A DNA stretch of 64,000 bases from G016756615 sp035556195 (GTDB taxonomy: Bacteria > Pseudomonadota > Alphaproteobacteria > Rhizobiales > Rhizobiaceae): assembly GCA_035556195.1 (NCBI GenBank), contig DATMFK010000064.1:1-64000 (forward strand), read 5' to 3'. Numbering within the stretch: the first letter of the stretch is position 1; each line of letters starts with the position of its first letter. The notes beneath the pieces were generated by a model, which was not told the DNA's origin, searched no databases, and saw only the letters and a program-made list of their open reading frames with translations. This document shows positions 37,979 through 46,464 of the stretch, piece after piece. The position numbers and the translations under genes are program-made.

Positions 37979-39106
37979 TTATGCGGCCCGCCCCGGCCAT
38001 GCCGGCGGGACGGCGCGGCGGTATTGGACGGGCGCCTCTATGCCGGCGCCCAGCCGGCGTGCCGCCTGCCAGGGCCAGCGCGGGTCGTCGAGGAAGGCAC
38101 GCGCAAGCGCCACGAAATCCGCCTTGCCGTCGCTGACGATGGTCTCCGCCTGGTCGATGCCCGAGATCAGGCCGACCGCCTGGGTAGCGATGTCGGCTTC
38201 GCGCCGCACAGTTTCGGCGAAGGGCACCTGGTAGCCCGGGCCGGCCTTGATCTGTGCGTTGGCGACGACGCCGCCGGAGGTGACGCAGACCATGCCCACG
38301 CCTTCGGCTTTCAGTGCCTTCGCCATGGCCACCGCCTCGTCGGTATCGAGGCCATCCGCGGTCCAGTCGGACCCGGTGATGCGTGCCGAAAGAAGTACAT
38401 TGGCGGGCAGGGCGGCGCGCATCGCACGCGCCACGGATAAGGGATAGGCGCGCCGCTTCTCCGCGTCGCCGCCCCATCGGTCGGTGCGGCGATTCGAAAG
38501 CGGCGAGTGGAACTGGTGAAGAAGGTAGCCATGCGCCAGGTGGATGTCGATGACCTCGATGCCCAGCCGCGCGGCGCGCCGGGCCGAATCGACGAAGGCG
38601 TCGCGCACCCGGTCGAGCCCCGCTTCGTCGAGGGCTTCCGGCCTGTGCCAGCCGTCGGCGAAGGCAAGCGCCGACGGTGCGACCGTGGTCCAGGCACCTT
38701 CCTCGCTACCGAGCGGGCCGCCACCCTCCCAAGGCCGCTGCGACGAAGCCTTCCGGCCGGCATGGCTGAGCTGGATCGCGAATTTCGTTCCGGCGGGCGC
38801 CACCGCGCGCGCGGCCCTCAAGACGCGCCCTAGAGCCTCCTCGTTGGCGTCCGAGCACAAGGCGAGATCGCCGGGGGTGATGCGGCCCTCAGGCTCCACC
38901 GCGGTGGCCTCGATGGAGATGAGGCCGGCGCCGGACATCGCCAGGTTCATGAGATGCTGAAGATGCCAGTCGGTCGCGCAACCATCGACGGCCGAGTATT
39001 GGCACATGGGCGAGACCACGATCCGGTTGTTGAACTCCAGCGGACCGCACTGAAATGCTGAAAACAATATTGGCAAGACGAGTTCCCTTCGCGTTGGTCG
39101 ACGCAT
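37979..39106 (-). CDS. NADH:flavin oxidoreductase, old yellow enzyme family (YqjM-like)
   Basis: A protein of up to 375 residues with a TIM-barrel FMN site. YqjM-group marks are RIVVSPMCQYSAVDG (redox-sensing Cys), FAIQLSHAGRKASS, the substrate pair in IDIHLAHGYLLHQFHSPLSN and the C-terminal ALARAFLDDPRWPW. It reduces activated C=C bonds. The start is unclear: ATG at 39106 is used, but a TTG at 39076 with AAGGGAAC just before it fits the family length better. Its upstream region carries the motif shared with the IclR promoter. Confidence 0.88.
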   Translation of the reverse strand: MRRPTRRELVLPILFSAFQCGPLEFNNRIVVSPMCQYSAVDGCATDWHLQHLMNLAMSGAGLISIEATAVEPEGRITPGDLALCSDANEEALGRVLRAARAVAPAGTKFAIQLSHAGRKASSQRPWEGGGPLGSEEGAWTTVAPSALAFADGWHRPEALDEAGLDRVRDAFVDSARRAARLGIEVIDIHLAHGYLLHQFHSPLSNRRTDRWGGDAEKRRAYPLSVARAMRAALPANVLLSARITGSDWTADGLDTDEAVAMAKALKAEGVGMVCVTSGGVVANAQIKAGPGYQVPFAETVRREADIATQAVGLISGIDQAETIVSDGKADFVALARAFLDDPRWPWQAARRLGAGIEAPVQYRRAVPPAWPGRAA

Positions 39107-39140
39107 CGACGCCCGGAGGGCCTGTACGTAATTTTTGTCG

Positions 39141-39171
39141 GATTGATATGCAATACGACCGGATTGATTTT
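39141..39171 (-). promoter_or_regulatory. Operator-like motif upstream of the flavin reductase gene
   Basis: Contains GATATGCAATACGACCGGAT and continues TGATTTT. It is nearly identical to the element at 37301-37327 and shares CAATACGA with the IclR promoter. It lies about 35-65 bp upstream of the reductase start, a normal operator distance. Confidence 0.6.
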
Positions 39172-39585
39172 GCGCAAAATGGTGCCATCAGATCGCGTGA
39201 TAACGGGAACCCGTATGCCGCCGCGCCGATCGCCCCGGCTGCCCTAGGAAGTCGAAGTCGGCACTGTATCCGCGCCGCTGACATGATCGTGGTAGAGCTT
39301 GGCATAGCGTCCAGGGGGCGGCGCGGCAGGGCTTTGCATGCCGCCGGCCGGCGCCTGATCTCGGCCTGCGAGACATCGAGATGAAGCTACACCGGTCTCC
39401 CGGGATCTCGCTGAAAGCGGCGATGCGAGTGGTTCGGTGATTTGGGGAAAGCTTTTCTCATCGCAGTCCATCACATTTTTTTCGAAGCAGCAATGCGGTT
39501 TGTTCGCTCGAGCGGCCCGGCGCCCGGAACATCCCTCGCGGATCGCGAGTTGATCCGCCGGTCTAAGACAACCGGGAGTATTTCG
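39172..39585. other. Gap without a supported gene
   Basis: This 414-bp stretch separates the divergent flavin reductase and the Tat-signal protein. Short open frames exist on both strands but show no domain, no ribosome site and poor codon pattern. The promoter of the Tat-signal protein should be at its right end. I see nothing else in it. Confidence 0.4.
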
Positions 39586-39951
39586 ATGGATAGGCGATCG
39601 TTTCTGACTGGAGTGGTGGGCGTCGCCGGAGCAGCCGCCCTAACGGCTCTTGCACGTCCTACCAGCGCGTCGGCCGGCGTTCCAAACGCAGGCGAAGGTA
39701 TTTTGGACGAGTTGAACGGTCCCGCCGAGGAATTCCCCGAACAGGAATCGCATGAGGCATCCCCTGTACAATACCGGCACGAGCACTGGCGCGGCGAGCC
39801 ATGGGGCGGACATGGGCATCGGCCGCATCATCGGCCTCGTCATCGGCCGCGTGGGCGGTGGAGATGGCGGCGCGTCTGCAGGCGCTATTGGCACCGAGGC
39901 CGCGTGCGCACCCGTTGTCATCGCGAGCGCGTACGGGTTCGCGGCTGGTAA
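39586..39951 (+). CDS. Tat-signal protein with Arg/His-rich tail
   Basis: A 121-residue protein. It starts MDRRSFLTGVVGVAGAAALT, a twin-arginine signal, with cleavage likely near TSASA. After a short acidic stretch (LNGPAEEFPEQESHEAS) comes a tail of ~55 residues made almost only of Arg, His, Trp and Gly. Proteins of this kind are scattered in Rhizobiales and have been labelled protamine-like; export argues against DNA packing and leaves metal or polymer binding open. ATG at 39586 follows GGGAG; the frame opens at 39442. Confidence 0.65.
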   Translation: MDRRSFLTGVVGVAGAAALTALARPTSASAGVPNAGEGILDELNGPAEEFPEQESHEASPVQYRHEHWRGEPWGGHGHRPHHRPRHRPRGRWRWRRVCRRYWHRGRVRTRCHRERVRVRGW

Positions 39952-40294
39952 GGCAGACGCGCCGCCGCCCCGGAACATGGTGCGCCAAACAATAGTCTTT
40001 CCCTCAAGCGCCTCTCAGGGGAGATTGGCAGTTTTGGCGGCGGCGCTCTTCTGCGACCTTGACGACTAGCCACACCGTTGCATGACAGCCAACCTCCCGC
40101 TTTGAGGGGGAGATTGGCCGGCAGGAGGTGAGAGACAGCGGCCGCGACCTGGTCAATTGCCCGGAACGCCAGCGCAGCCTGACCTCGAACGGATTGCTTG
40201 GCGCCCCGACTGGCTTTTTTGAGCCCGCACCTTGCGGCAGCTCGTGATCCCGACCATTCTGCAGTCGGGGGCCGGCCGATAATCCGGAGGCAGC
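39952..40294. other. Gap without a supported gene
   Basis: A 343-bp stretch between the Tat-signal protein and the amidohydrolase. It contains an imperfect inverted repeat around 40010-40115 (CTCTCAGGGGAGATTGGCAG with GCCAATCTCCC-type text on the other side), which could form a hairpin behind the upstream gene. The ribosome site GGAGG for the next gene is at its end. No gene is visible. Confidence 0.4.
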
Positions 40295-41743
40295 GTGATC
40301 CGACTGGGAAGCAAGTATCAGCACCTCGTTCATGGCGCGGGCTGCGCGTGCGCCAGCCCGTTACTCGAAAGGGCCTCCAGCCGGCTGGAAGCCGTCACCC
40401 GCCGGGATTTCCTGGCAGGCGCGGGGGCAGGCGTGGTCGCCGCAGCCGTTCCCGCCCCCTTATATGCCCAGCCGAAGGAACCGCCTCCCAAGACCATGTT
40501 CCGACAGGTCCGCCTGTTCGACGGCTCTTCGGAAATATTGAAACCCAACATGCAGGTGCTGGTCGAGGGCGACAGGATCGCCGCGATCGACGGCGCCAAC
40601 AACCCGCCGCCATCCGATGCGGCCATTCTCGACTGCGGCGACCGGGTGCTGATGCCCGGCCTGATCGACGCGCATTGGCACAGCCTGTTCGCGGCGGTCC
40701 CCGCCGCCGTCCTGGTGGGGGGCGATCCCGGCTTCATCTTTGCGGCGTCCACGGCGGAGGCGGAGCGCACGCTGCTGCGCGGCTTCACCAGCATTCGCGA
40801 TCTCGGCGGTCCCGTCTTCACCTTCAAGCAAGCGATAGACGCCGGGGTCGTTCCCGGCCCGCGTATCTATCCCTCGGGCGCGATGATCACCACGTCGGGC
40901 GGGCATGCCGATTTGCGCATGCTTTCGGACATTCCGCGCAACCCCGCCGAACTCAGCGTGATCGAGCGCCTAGGCGGCGCGATGATCGCCGACAGCGCCG
41001 GCGAGGTGAAAATGCGGGTGCGCGAGCAGCTGTTGCAGGGCGCGTCGCAGATCAAGATCGTGGGCGGTGGCGGCGTCTCGTCGCCGCGCAGTCCGCTCGA
41101 TATGACGACCTTCGACGAGGACGATCTGCGTACGGCCGTCAACGTCGCGCGCGACTGGAACACCTATGTAGCCGTCCACGCCTATGCCCCTCATACGATC
41201 CAGCGGGCGGTCGCAGCCGGTGCCGCATGCATCGAGCATGCCCATCTGATGGACGAAAAAACCGCGGAGCTCCTGGCCGAGAAAGGCGTCTGGCTCTCGA
41301 CGCAGCCCTTCCTGACCCTGGATGATTCCGGCCCGCTGACTGGGCCAAGCTATGAAAGAGTTCAGCAGCTCTTCGCGGGAACCCCGAGAATTTACGACTT
41401 CATCCGCAGGTTCGGCATCAAGGCAGCCTGGGGCTCGGACCTGCTTTTCTCCGCGGAACTGACGTCGCGCCAGAACTTCATGCTCACGCATCTGAGCCGG
41501 TGGTACACGAATGCCGAGGTCCTGCGCGCGGCGACCTCCGTCAATGCCGAACTGCTCGCCTTGTCGGGCCCTCGCAACCCCTATCCGGGCAAGGTCGGCG
41601 TCATCGAGAAGGACGCCTTCGCCGATATCCTCGTCGTCGACGGCAATCCGCTCGAAGACCTCGCCTTGATGGAGAGGCCCGGCGAGACATTGTCCGTCGT
41701 CATGAAGGGCGGCAGAACCTACAAGAACATCCTGCCGGGGTAA
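40295..41743 (+). CDS. Exported amidohydrolase family protein (imidazolonepropionase-like)
   Basis: A 482-residue metallohydrolase with a GTG start placed 5 bases after CCGGAGG. The Tat signal is set back from the start (TRRDFLAGAGAGVVAAAVPA, residues about 36-55). Metal motifs: MPGLIDAHWHSLF, YVAVHAYAPHTIQRAV, IEHAHLMDE and the Asp in AAWGSDLLFSA. Family members are prolidase-like dipeptidases, lactonases and amidases. It is exported to the periplasm, so it works on external compounds. Confidence 0.88.
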   Translation: MIRLGSKYQHLVHGAGCACASPLLERASSRLEAVTRRDFLAGAGAGVVAAAVPAPLYAQPKEPPPKTMFRQVRLFDGSSEILKPNMQVLVEGDRIAAIDGANNPPPSDAAILDCGDRVLMPGLIDAHWHSLFAAVPAAVLVGGDPGFIFAASTAEAERTLLRGFTSIRDLGGPVFTFKQAIDAGVVPGPRIYPSGAMITTSGGHADLRMLSDIPRNPAELSVIERLGGAMIADSAGEVKMRVREQLLQGASQIKIVGGGGVSSPRSPLDMTTFDEDDLRTAVNVARDWNTYVAVHAYAPHTIQRAVAAGAACIEHAHLMDEKTAELLAEKGVWLSTQPFLTLDDSGPLTGPSYERVQQLFAGTPRIYDFIRRFGIKAAWGSDLLFSAELTSRQNFMLTHLSRWYTNAEVLRAATSVNAELLALSGPRNPYPGKVGVIEKDAFADILVVDGNPLEDLALMERPGETLSVVMKGGRTYKNILPG

Positions 41744-41786
41744 CGGGCGATCGCCAGCGGGCCGCCGGCCCGATCACCGCTCGGAT

Positions 41787-43124
41787 TCAGCTCGGCCCAT
41801 TGGCAGTCCCTGGGGCGTCAAGACTTTCGTCATGGGCAGCCCGCTGCGTGGCGGCGGCGGGCGTTGCCCGCAAGGTCAGAGCCCAGAAGACAAGCGTCAG
41901 GGCGCTGATGCCAGCGCCAACAAGGCAAACGCCGTTCCAGCCCGCGTGGGCATAGACGATTGTCGAGAACGACGAGCCGATCGCGCTGCCGATGGAATAG
42001 AACACCATGTAGGTGGCGGTCAGGCGGCTCTGGGCGTCGGGCCTCACGCGATAAATCATGCCCTGATTGGTGACATGGGTCGCCTGCAGGCCGAAATCGA
42101 TGACGCACACGCCGACGATCAGCCACACGATCGAGTGGGGCAATAGTGAGATCGGCAGCCACGCGATCAGCATAAGGGCAAGAGCAATGCCGGTCGTGCG
42201 CTGGCCATGGCCCTGATCGGTCCAGCGCCCGGCTCTCAGCGCACCGAGCGCGCCGGCGGCGCCTGCAAGGCCGAAGAGGCCGATCTCAGTGTGGGAGAGC
42301 GAAAAAGGAGGCGCGCTCAGCGGCAGCACCAGCGGAGCAAGCAGCGTCGTGATGTTGGCAAAGATCAACATGGCGATGACGGCGCGGATACGCAGCACCG
42401 GCTCCTCGAAAAAGAGCGTCAGCAGGGAACCGACGAGGCGCGGGTAGGAAATCGCCGGCCTGGGCCTCTCCTGTCGCGGAAGCGCCTTGCTCAGAAGAAC
42501 GGCGATAGTGAGCGTCAAGGCGGCCGATAAGAGGTAGACCGTCCGCCAATGGAAAAGATCGGTCATAATGCCGGCCACTGTTCGCGCCAGGAGGATGCCG
42601 AGAACGATGCCGCTCGTAACGACGCCGACCACCTGTCCCCGTTCAGAGGGCCGCGCCAGGCTTGCGGCATAGGCGACCAGCGCTTGCGTCACGACGGCGA
42701 GAAGCCCGACTGCAGCCATCGAAGCGAGCAGCATCACGCCGGTCGAGGAAAAGCCTACGCATGCTAGCGCCAACGCGGATAGCAGCGACTGGCCGACAAT
42801 GACCTTGCGTCGGTCGATGAGATCGCCGAGCGGCACGAGCAGGATCAGGCCTAACCCATATCCGACCTGAGTGGCTCCGACGATCAGCCCCGCGATCGTT
42901 CGCGAGAGCCCGAGTTCGTCGGCCATCACGTCGAGCATGGGATGAGCGAAATAGGCGTTGGCGACAGCAAGTCCGCTCGCAACCGCAAAAAGCAGAGTGA
43001 CCGGTCGCGTGAGCGGGCCGGGCGGCGAGACGCCGGGGCCCGTACTCTTAAGCGCCTGCGCATCGTGAGCGCACACGTCGTCATTCGTGGCGCCGGCAGG
43101 CACCGCGCCTCGCAGCGAATCCAT
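41787..43124 (-). CDS. MFS transporter (drug efflux type)
   Basis: A 445-residue transporter with about 12 hydrophobic segments. The MFS loop 2-3 motif is GLILLVPLGDLIDRRKVIVG and the family resembles YjiJ/YnfM-type permeases. The ATG at 43124 is used; the frame is open to 43739 only because it lies opposite the HxlR gene. The first ~40 residues are polar. It is divergent from an HxlR regulator, which probably represses it. Confidence 0.9.
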   Translation of the reverse strand: MDSLRGAVPAGATNDDVCAHDAQALKSTGPGVSPPGPLTRPVTLLFAVASGLAVANAYFAHPMLDVMADELGLSRTIAGLIVGATQVGYGLGLILLVPLGDLIDRRKVIVGQSLLSALALACVGFSSTGVMLLASMAAVGLLAVVTQALVAYAASLARPSERGQVVGVVTSGIVLGILLARTVAGIMTDLFHWRTVYLLSAALTLTIAVLLSKALPRQERPRPAISYPRLVGSLLTLFFEEPVLRIRAVIAMLIFANITTLLAPLVLPLSAPPFSLSHTEIGLFGLAGAAGALGALRAGRWTDQGHGQRTTGIALALMLIAWLPISLLPHSIVWLIVGVCVIDFGLQATHVTNQGMIYRVRPDAQSRLTATYMVFYSIGSAIGSSFSTIVYAHAGWNGVCLVGAGISALTLVFWALTLRATPAAATQRAAHDESLDAPGTANGPS

Positions 43125-43145
43125 AGGCGATCTCCAATGAGAATC

Positions 43146-43194
43146 GGTTTTATTATGAAACCATTGGACGATTATCGCATTTGGTTTTATGATG
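43146..43194. promoter_or_regulatory. Direct repeats GGTTTTATKATG between MFS and HxlR genes
   Basis: GGTTTTATTATG (43146-43157) and GGTTTTATGATG (43183-43194) lie 37 bp apart in the 113-bp divergent promoter region. The first is also part of an inverted repeat GGTTT-TATTATG-AAACC. They are candidates for HxlR binding sites by position. Confidence 0.5.
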
Positions 43195-43237
43195 CAACTA
43201 TCAATCGGAGCATGCGGAGAGCTTGGAGTAAAAACCG

Positions 43238-43684
43238 GTGGTCGGGCGAAAAAGCTTGAAAGGAGACTATTGCCCCAGCGCCCGCTCGCTGGATGTGATC
43301 GGCGACTGGTGGTCGCTTCTGATCGTGCGCGACGCCTTCGACGGCCTGACGCGCTTTGGCGAATTTCAGAAGAGCCTCGGCATTGCCAAGAACATCCTCT
43401 CGGAGCGCCTTCGGACGCTCGTTTCCCGGGGAATACTCGAACTCGTTCCCGCCGAGGATGGCGGCAGCCGCATGCAATATCGCCTGACGGAAATGGGCCG
43501 GGATCTATTTCCGGTGATGGTCGCGCTTCGGCAATTCGGGGAACGCCATCTCTTCGAACCCGACGAACGACATTCGCAACTTGTGGAGCGTGAAACCGGC
43601 TTGCCGGTGAGGCTGGACGTCCGCACCCAGGACGGCCGATCGATCGGCGCCGAGGATACCGTAATCCTGAAGGTTCCGGAGTGA
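43238..43684 (+). CDS. HxlR family transcriptional regulator
   Basis: A 148-residue winged-helix protein with a GTG start. The HxlR plan is clear: CPSARSLDVIGDWWSLLIVR, FGEFQKSLGIAKNILSERLR and the wing RMQYRLTEMGRDLFPV. The C-terminal ~40 residues (VERETGLPVRLDVRTQDGRS) are a common extension. It is divergent from the MFS gene and likely its regulator. Confidence 0.9.
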   Translation: MVGRKSLKGDYCPSARSLDVIGDWWSLLIVRDAFDGLTRFGEFQKSLGIAKNILSERLRTLVSRGILELVPAEDGGSRMQYRLTEMGRDLFPVMVALRQFGERHLFEPDERHSQLVERETGLPVRLDVRTQDGRSIGAEDTVILKVPE

Positions 43685-43896
43685 CGCTTATCGCGGCGCA
43701 GGTCATCGACTCGGTTTGGCGCGCTCGCCAAAGGGGCATCTGTGGGGGGCTTTCATCGAGGGGTTCTCGCCGCTGCTCCCTTAGCAGGGGAGCGCCTTTG
43801 ACATCCTCTCTCGTCTCACTGGTTCGCCCCTTCCGTTTGGCCGTAGCTCACTGAGCCCGGTTGGCGCCCAGGAATGAGACAACATTGTCAGGAACC

Positions 43897-44493
43897 ATGA
43901 CCACGCTCTGCACCATCGCCGCCACCGAGACTGCCCGCCAGGAGATCAAGAAGAGCCGCTTCGTGGCCATGGCCGGCCCCGTCGCCTCGGAGGCGGCCGC
44001 GAAGGAGTTCATTGCCGCCCATTCGGATCCGACCGCCAATCACAATTGCTGGGCGTGGCGCATCGGCCAGAACTATCGCTTCAGCGACGACGGCGAACCG
44101 AGCGGCACCGCCGGAAAACCCATCCTGCAGGCGATCGACGGGCAGGGGCTGGACGGGGTGGCGGTGGTCGTCACACGCTGGTTCGGCGGCGTGCTCCTCG
44201 GCAGCGGCGGCCTGATCCGCGCCTATGGTGGCACCGCCGCGTTGTGCCTGCGTCCTGCCGAGAAGGTCCCGATCGTGGCAAAGGTGGAAGCCACCGTGAC
44301 CTGCCCCTTCGGCGATCTGGCAATCCTGCAGGCTCGCCTCGCGGCACTGCCGGCGGTTCAGCTGCTCGACCAGAGTTTCACCGCGACCGGTGCCGAGCTG
44401 CATATCGCAGTGCACACGACCGAGATGCCGGAGGTCGAGCAACTGGTTGCCGATATCACCAGCGGCCGCGCCGGCTTTTCCCCGGACGGATAG
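43897..44493 (+). CDS. YigZ/IMPACT family protein
   Basis: A 198-residue protein with the UPF0029 core: KKSRFVAMAGPVASEAAAKE, FSDDGEPSGTAGKPILQAID and VVVTRWFGGVLLGSGGLIRA, then the ferredoxin-like C-terminal domain. The cellular role in bacteria is unclear; the eukaryotic relative IMPACT acts in translation stress. ATG at 43897 with CAGGAACC before it is preferred to the upstream frame opening at 43861. Confidence 0.88.
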   Translation: MTTLCTIAATETARQEIKKSRFVAMAGPVASEAAAKEFIAAHSDPTANHNCWAWRIGQNYRFSDDGEPSGTAGKPILQAIDGQGLDGVAVVVTRWFGGVLLGSGGLIRAYGGTAALCLRPAEKVPIVAKVEATVTCPFGDLAILQARLAALPAVQLLDQSFTATGAELHIAVHTTEMPEVEQLVADITSGRAGFSPDG

Positions 44494-44580
44494 AGCTGAG
44501 GGGAGGTCGCCAGGCTCGCCGCAGCGGTGACCGCAATCGATTGCGGCCGACCATCGTAAGGGATTCCGCCCCGCGCCCCC

Positions 44581-44931
44581 TCAGGTCAGGTTGATGATCT
44601 CGAAACCCTCCTCCTCGGCGGCCCTGTGCGCTCGCTGGGCCTCACCATCCGAGTCGTCTTCATCATACAACTCGTCGTCATCGACCTCGGCCTCATCGTA
44701 CGGCTCTCCCCCCAAGATCGGCCCGACTTGAGACGGGTCATAGAGATCGACGAACAGACGCTTCGCCGCTTCGAGGTCGGGCGCCGACACGTATTGGCCG
44801 TTGACCTCTACCGTCCAGGAGCCGTCGTCCTTCCTCCAGGTCTGGCCAACCTGGACGTCGAGGGATACGTCGACGAAAAAATGACCGTTCTCATTGATCC
44901 AGAGTTGAAGTTGCGCTGGTTCGTCTGCCAT
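44581..44931 (-). CDS. Acidic hypothetical protein
   Basis: A 116-residue soluble protein. Residues 1-65 look folded, with QLQLWINENGHFFVDVSLDV and SWTVEVNGQYVSAPDLEAAK. The rest is strongly acidic (about 25 Asp/Glu) and probably disordered. GGGGGACCC lies before the ATG. I do not recognise the family. It converges on the YigZ gene. Confidence 0.6.
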   Translation of the reverse strand: MADEPAQLQLWINENGHFFVDVSLDVQVGQTWRKDDGSWTVEVNGQYVSAPDLEAAKRLFVDLYDPSQVGPILGGEPYDEAEVDDDELYDEDDSDGEAQRAHRAAEEEGFEIINLT

Positions 44932-45340
44932 GGGTCCCCCTTGCTATGGTCTGCAGTTCCGGCGGCGTGGCGTCTCCTTCGAGGATGGGTAGCTCCGGAT
45001 CATTGGTGGTGCCGAATCCAGGCGATGGAGCCTTAACCTGTCCCTGTAGGCTGCATTTAAAGGTTGAAACCACTCCGTAACTACAACCCATAGCACGAGA
45101 CAAACGCATCCGCCAGATATTTGCACGCTGAGGATGTGCGATATTTTGGAGCCTCATGAGGAAGAGCACGCAAGCCCCGCAAAGACGCAAGTCCTGCTTG
45201 CCGACTCGATCCTGGCGGGGCAATGGTCAGCCGTGCTCCGAGGAGGGTGAGCGATGATGGCCGATCTGCTGCTCGAACGCCTGTCCATCTCGTGAGGATT
45301 GCTGGGCAACCGGTCTGAAGGGATGGAGGCTGAACGACAC
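44932..45340. other. Gap without a supported gene
   Basis: About 409 bp of lower coding quality between the divergent acidic protein and the lipoprotein gene. Short frames exist on both strands but lack ribosome sites and recognisable domains. GGATGGAGG near 45321-45329 probably serves the lipoprotein. Nothing else is clear. Confidence 0.4.
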
Positions 45341-45700
45341 ATGGCAATGGATCGAGCATCGACGGGAGCAGCTTTCCTGCTGGCGCTAACGCTCGCCGGG
45401 TGCACGACACCGCCTGCCGAATATGCCGCTACGCTCTCGGCAGAAGATCCAAAATGGCGGTCGCCGGAATGCGAACGGATCCGCGAGGCGGCTTTGACCT
45501 ACGAGGATCAGAAGACGAAGCCGATGAACATGGGCGTCGCTCTGCTGCTCGGCCCCTATGGTCTAGGGATCGCGGCCGCAGGCCGGGAGCATCAGGAAAA
45601 GCAGCGGAAGCTCTTCGCCCGCGACCTGCATATGCGATGCTCGAGCCTGCCCCTTCCCAAGAACCTGCAAATCCAGGGCGCGGACGCACCGGCTCGATGA
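45341..45700 (+). CDS. Small lipoprotein of unknown function
   Basis: A 119-residue protein with a lipoprotein signal peptide; the lipobox is LTLAGC with the lipidated Cys at about residue 21 from the ATG at 45341. The mature part has two cysteines (PECERIREAALTYEDQ and HMRCSSLPLP) and a hydrophobic middle (NMGVALLLGPYGLGIAAAGR) that may be a membrane-inserting helix. An ATG at 45323 is an alternative start. No function is known to me; outer-membrane anchoring is expected. Confidence 0.75.
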   Translation: MAMDRASTGAAFLLALTLAGCTTPPAEYAATLSAEDPKWRSPECERIREAALTYEDQKTKPMNMGVALLLGPYGLGIAAAGREHQEKQRKLFARDLHMRCSSLPLPKNLQIQGADAPAR

Positions 45701-45740
45701 AATCGGTCGGCCCTGCAAGTCGGGAAGACTGGCCGGGAAG

Positions 45741-46256
45741 CTAGGGCCGTCGCTCCGGAGCGACAAAGGGATTGCTCGCGGCTCCCTGGCTGTTCTTTTC
45801 AAAGCACTGATCCAGCCGCTCGAGGCCAGCCTTGCTCCCGTCCAGTGGAACGGTCATGTCGGCTCCCTCGCCATGCACGTTGAGCCGGTTCGCCATCCGG
45901 AGCCTTTTGTTGAAGGGCTGGTCGGGCAGGGCGATGGTAACCGAGGTCGATTCCGCCAGCGCCGTGGCGTCGATGGATTGCGACCCCGCCGACAAACGCA
46001 CGTCGTAAGCCTTGCCGCGTTCAAGTCGCCAGTTGGGCGACTTGAGAACAAGCACGGTGCCATCCCCATTGCGGAGGAACACCACGTCGAAATCGGGGGT
46101 CGATCTGCTCATCGTGCAGTGTTCGAACTCTTCCCCCTTGTAGGTGGTCTCGATCGACCACGGCCCAACCATCACCGTCTGACCGTCGGCCGGCTGTTGG
46201 GCGAGAGCCGGATGAATGAGAAGGGAGAAACTCGCTAACGCAAGAACAGCTCGCAT
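45741..46256 (-). CDS. Secreted hypothetical protein
   Basis: A 171-residue protein with a signal peptide (MRAVLALASFSLLIHPALAQ, cleavage after ALA). The mature part carries one Cys in EEFEHCTMSRS and one in RLDQCFEKN. It has VGPWSIETTYKGEEFEHC near the start, a pattern resembling exported rhizobial proteins of unknown role. GGAGGAGTCG precedes the ATG at 46256. The open frame to 46703 is not used because of that ribosome site and signal. It is divergent from the PAN-domain gene with a 208-bp gap. Confidence 0.75.
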   Translation of the reverse strand: MRAVLALASFSLLIHPALAQQPADGQTVMVGPWSIETTYKGEEFEHCTMSRSTPDFDVVFLRNGDGTVLVLKSPNWRLERGKAYDVRLSAGSQSIDATALAESTSVTIALPDQPFNKRLRMANRLNVHGEGADMTVPLDGSKAGLERLDQCFEKNSQGAASNPFVAPERRP

Positions 46257-46464
46257 CGACTCCTCCGTGAAAAAGGACAGGCATAGGCATGAAATAAGCA
46301 ATCCGGGCAGATCAACGGCTGGGGACACGAACCGTTCCACGGGGGCCTTCGCGGCTTTGAGGGAAGGGGAGCCAAAGAATAATCCCGACACGCGAGCCCA
46401 TACGATCCGCAATCTTGTCAGCATGTTCCACTTATAGTTCATATAAGGGCTGAGGGGCTGGGGT

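Noticed and set aside
43125..43739. Upstream extension of the MFS transporter frame
   Set aside because: It is the antisense of the HxlR gene; the family start and promoter region fit the ATG at 43124.
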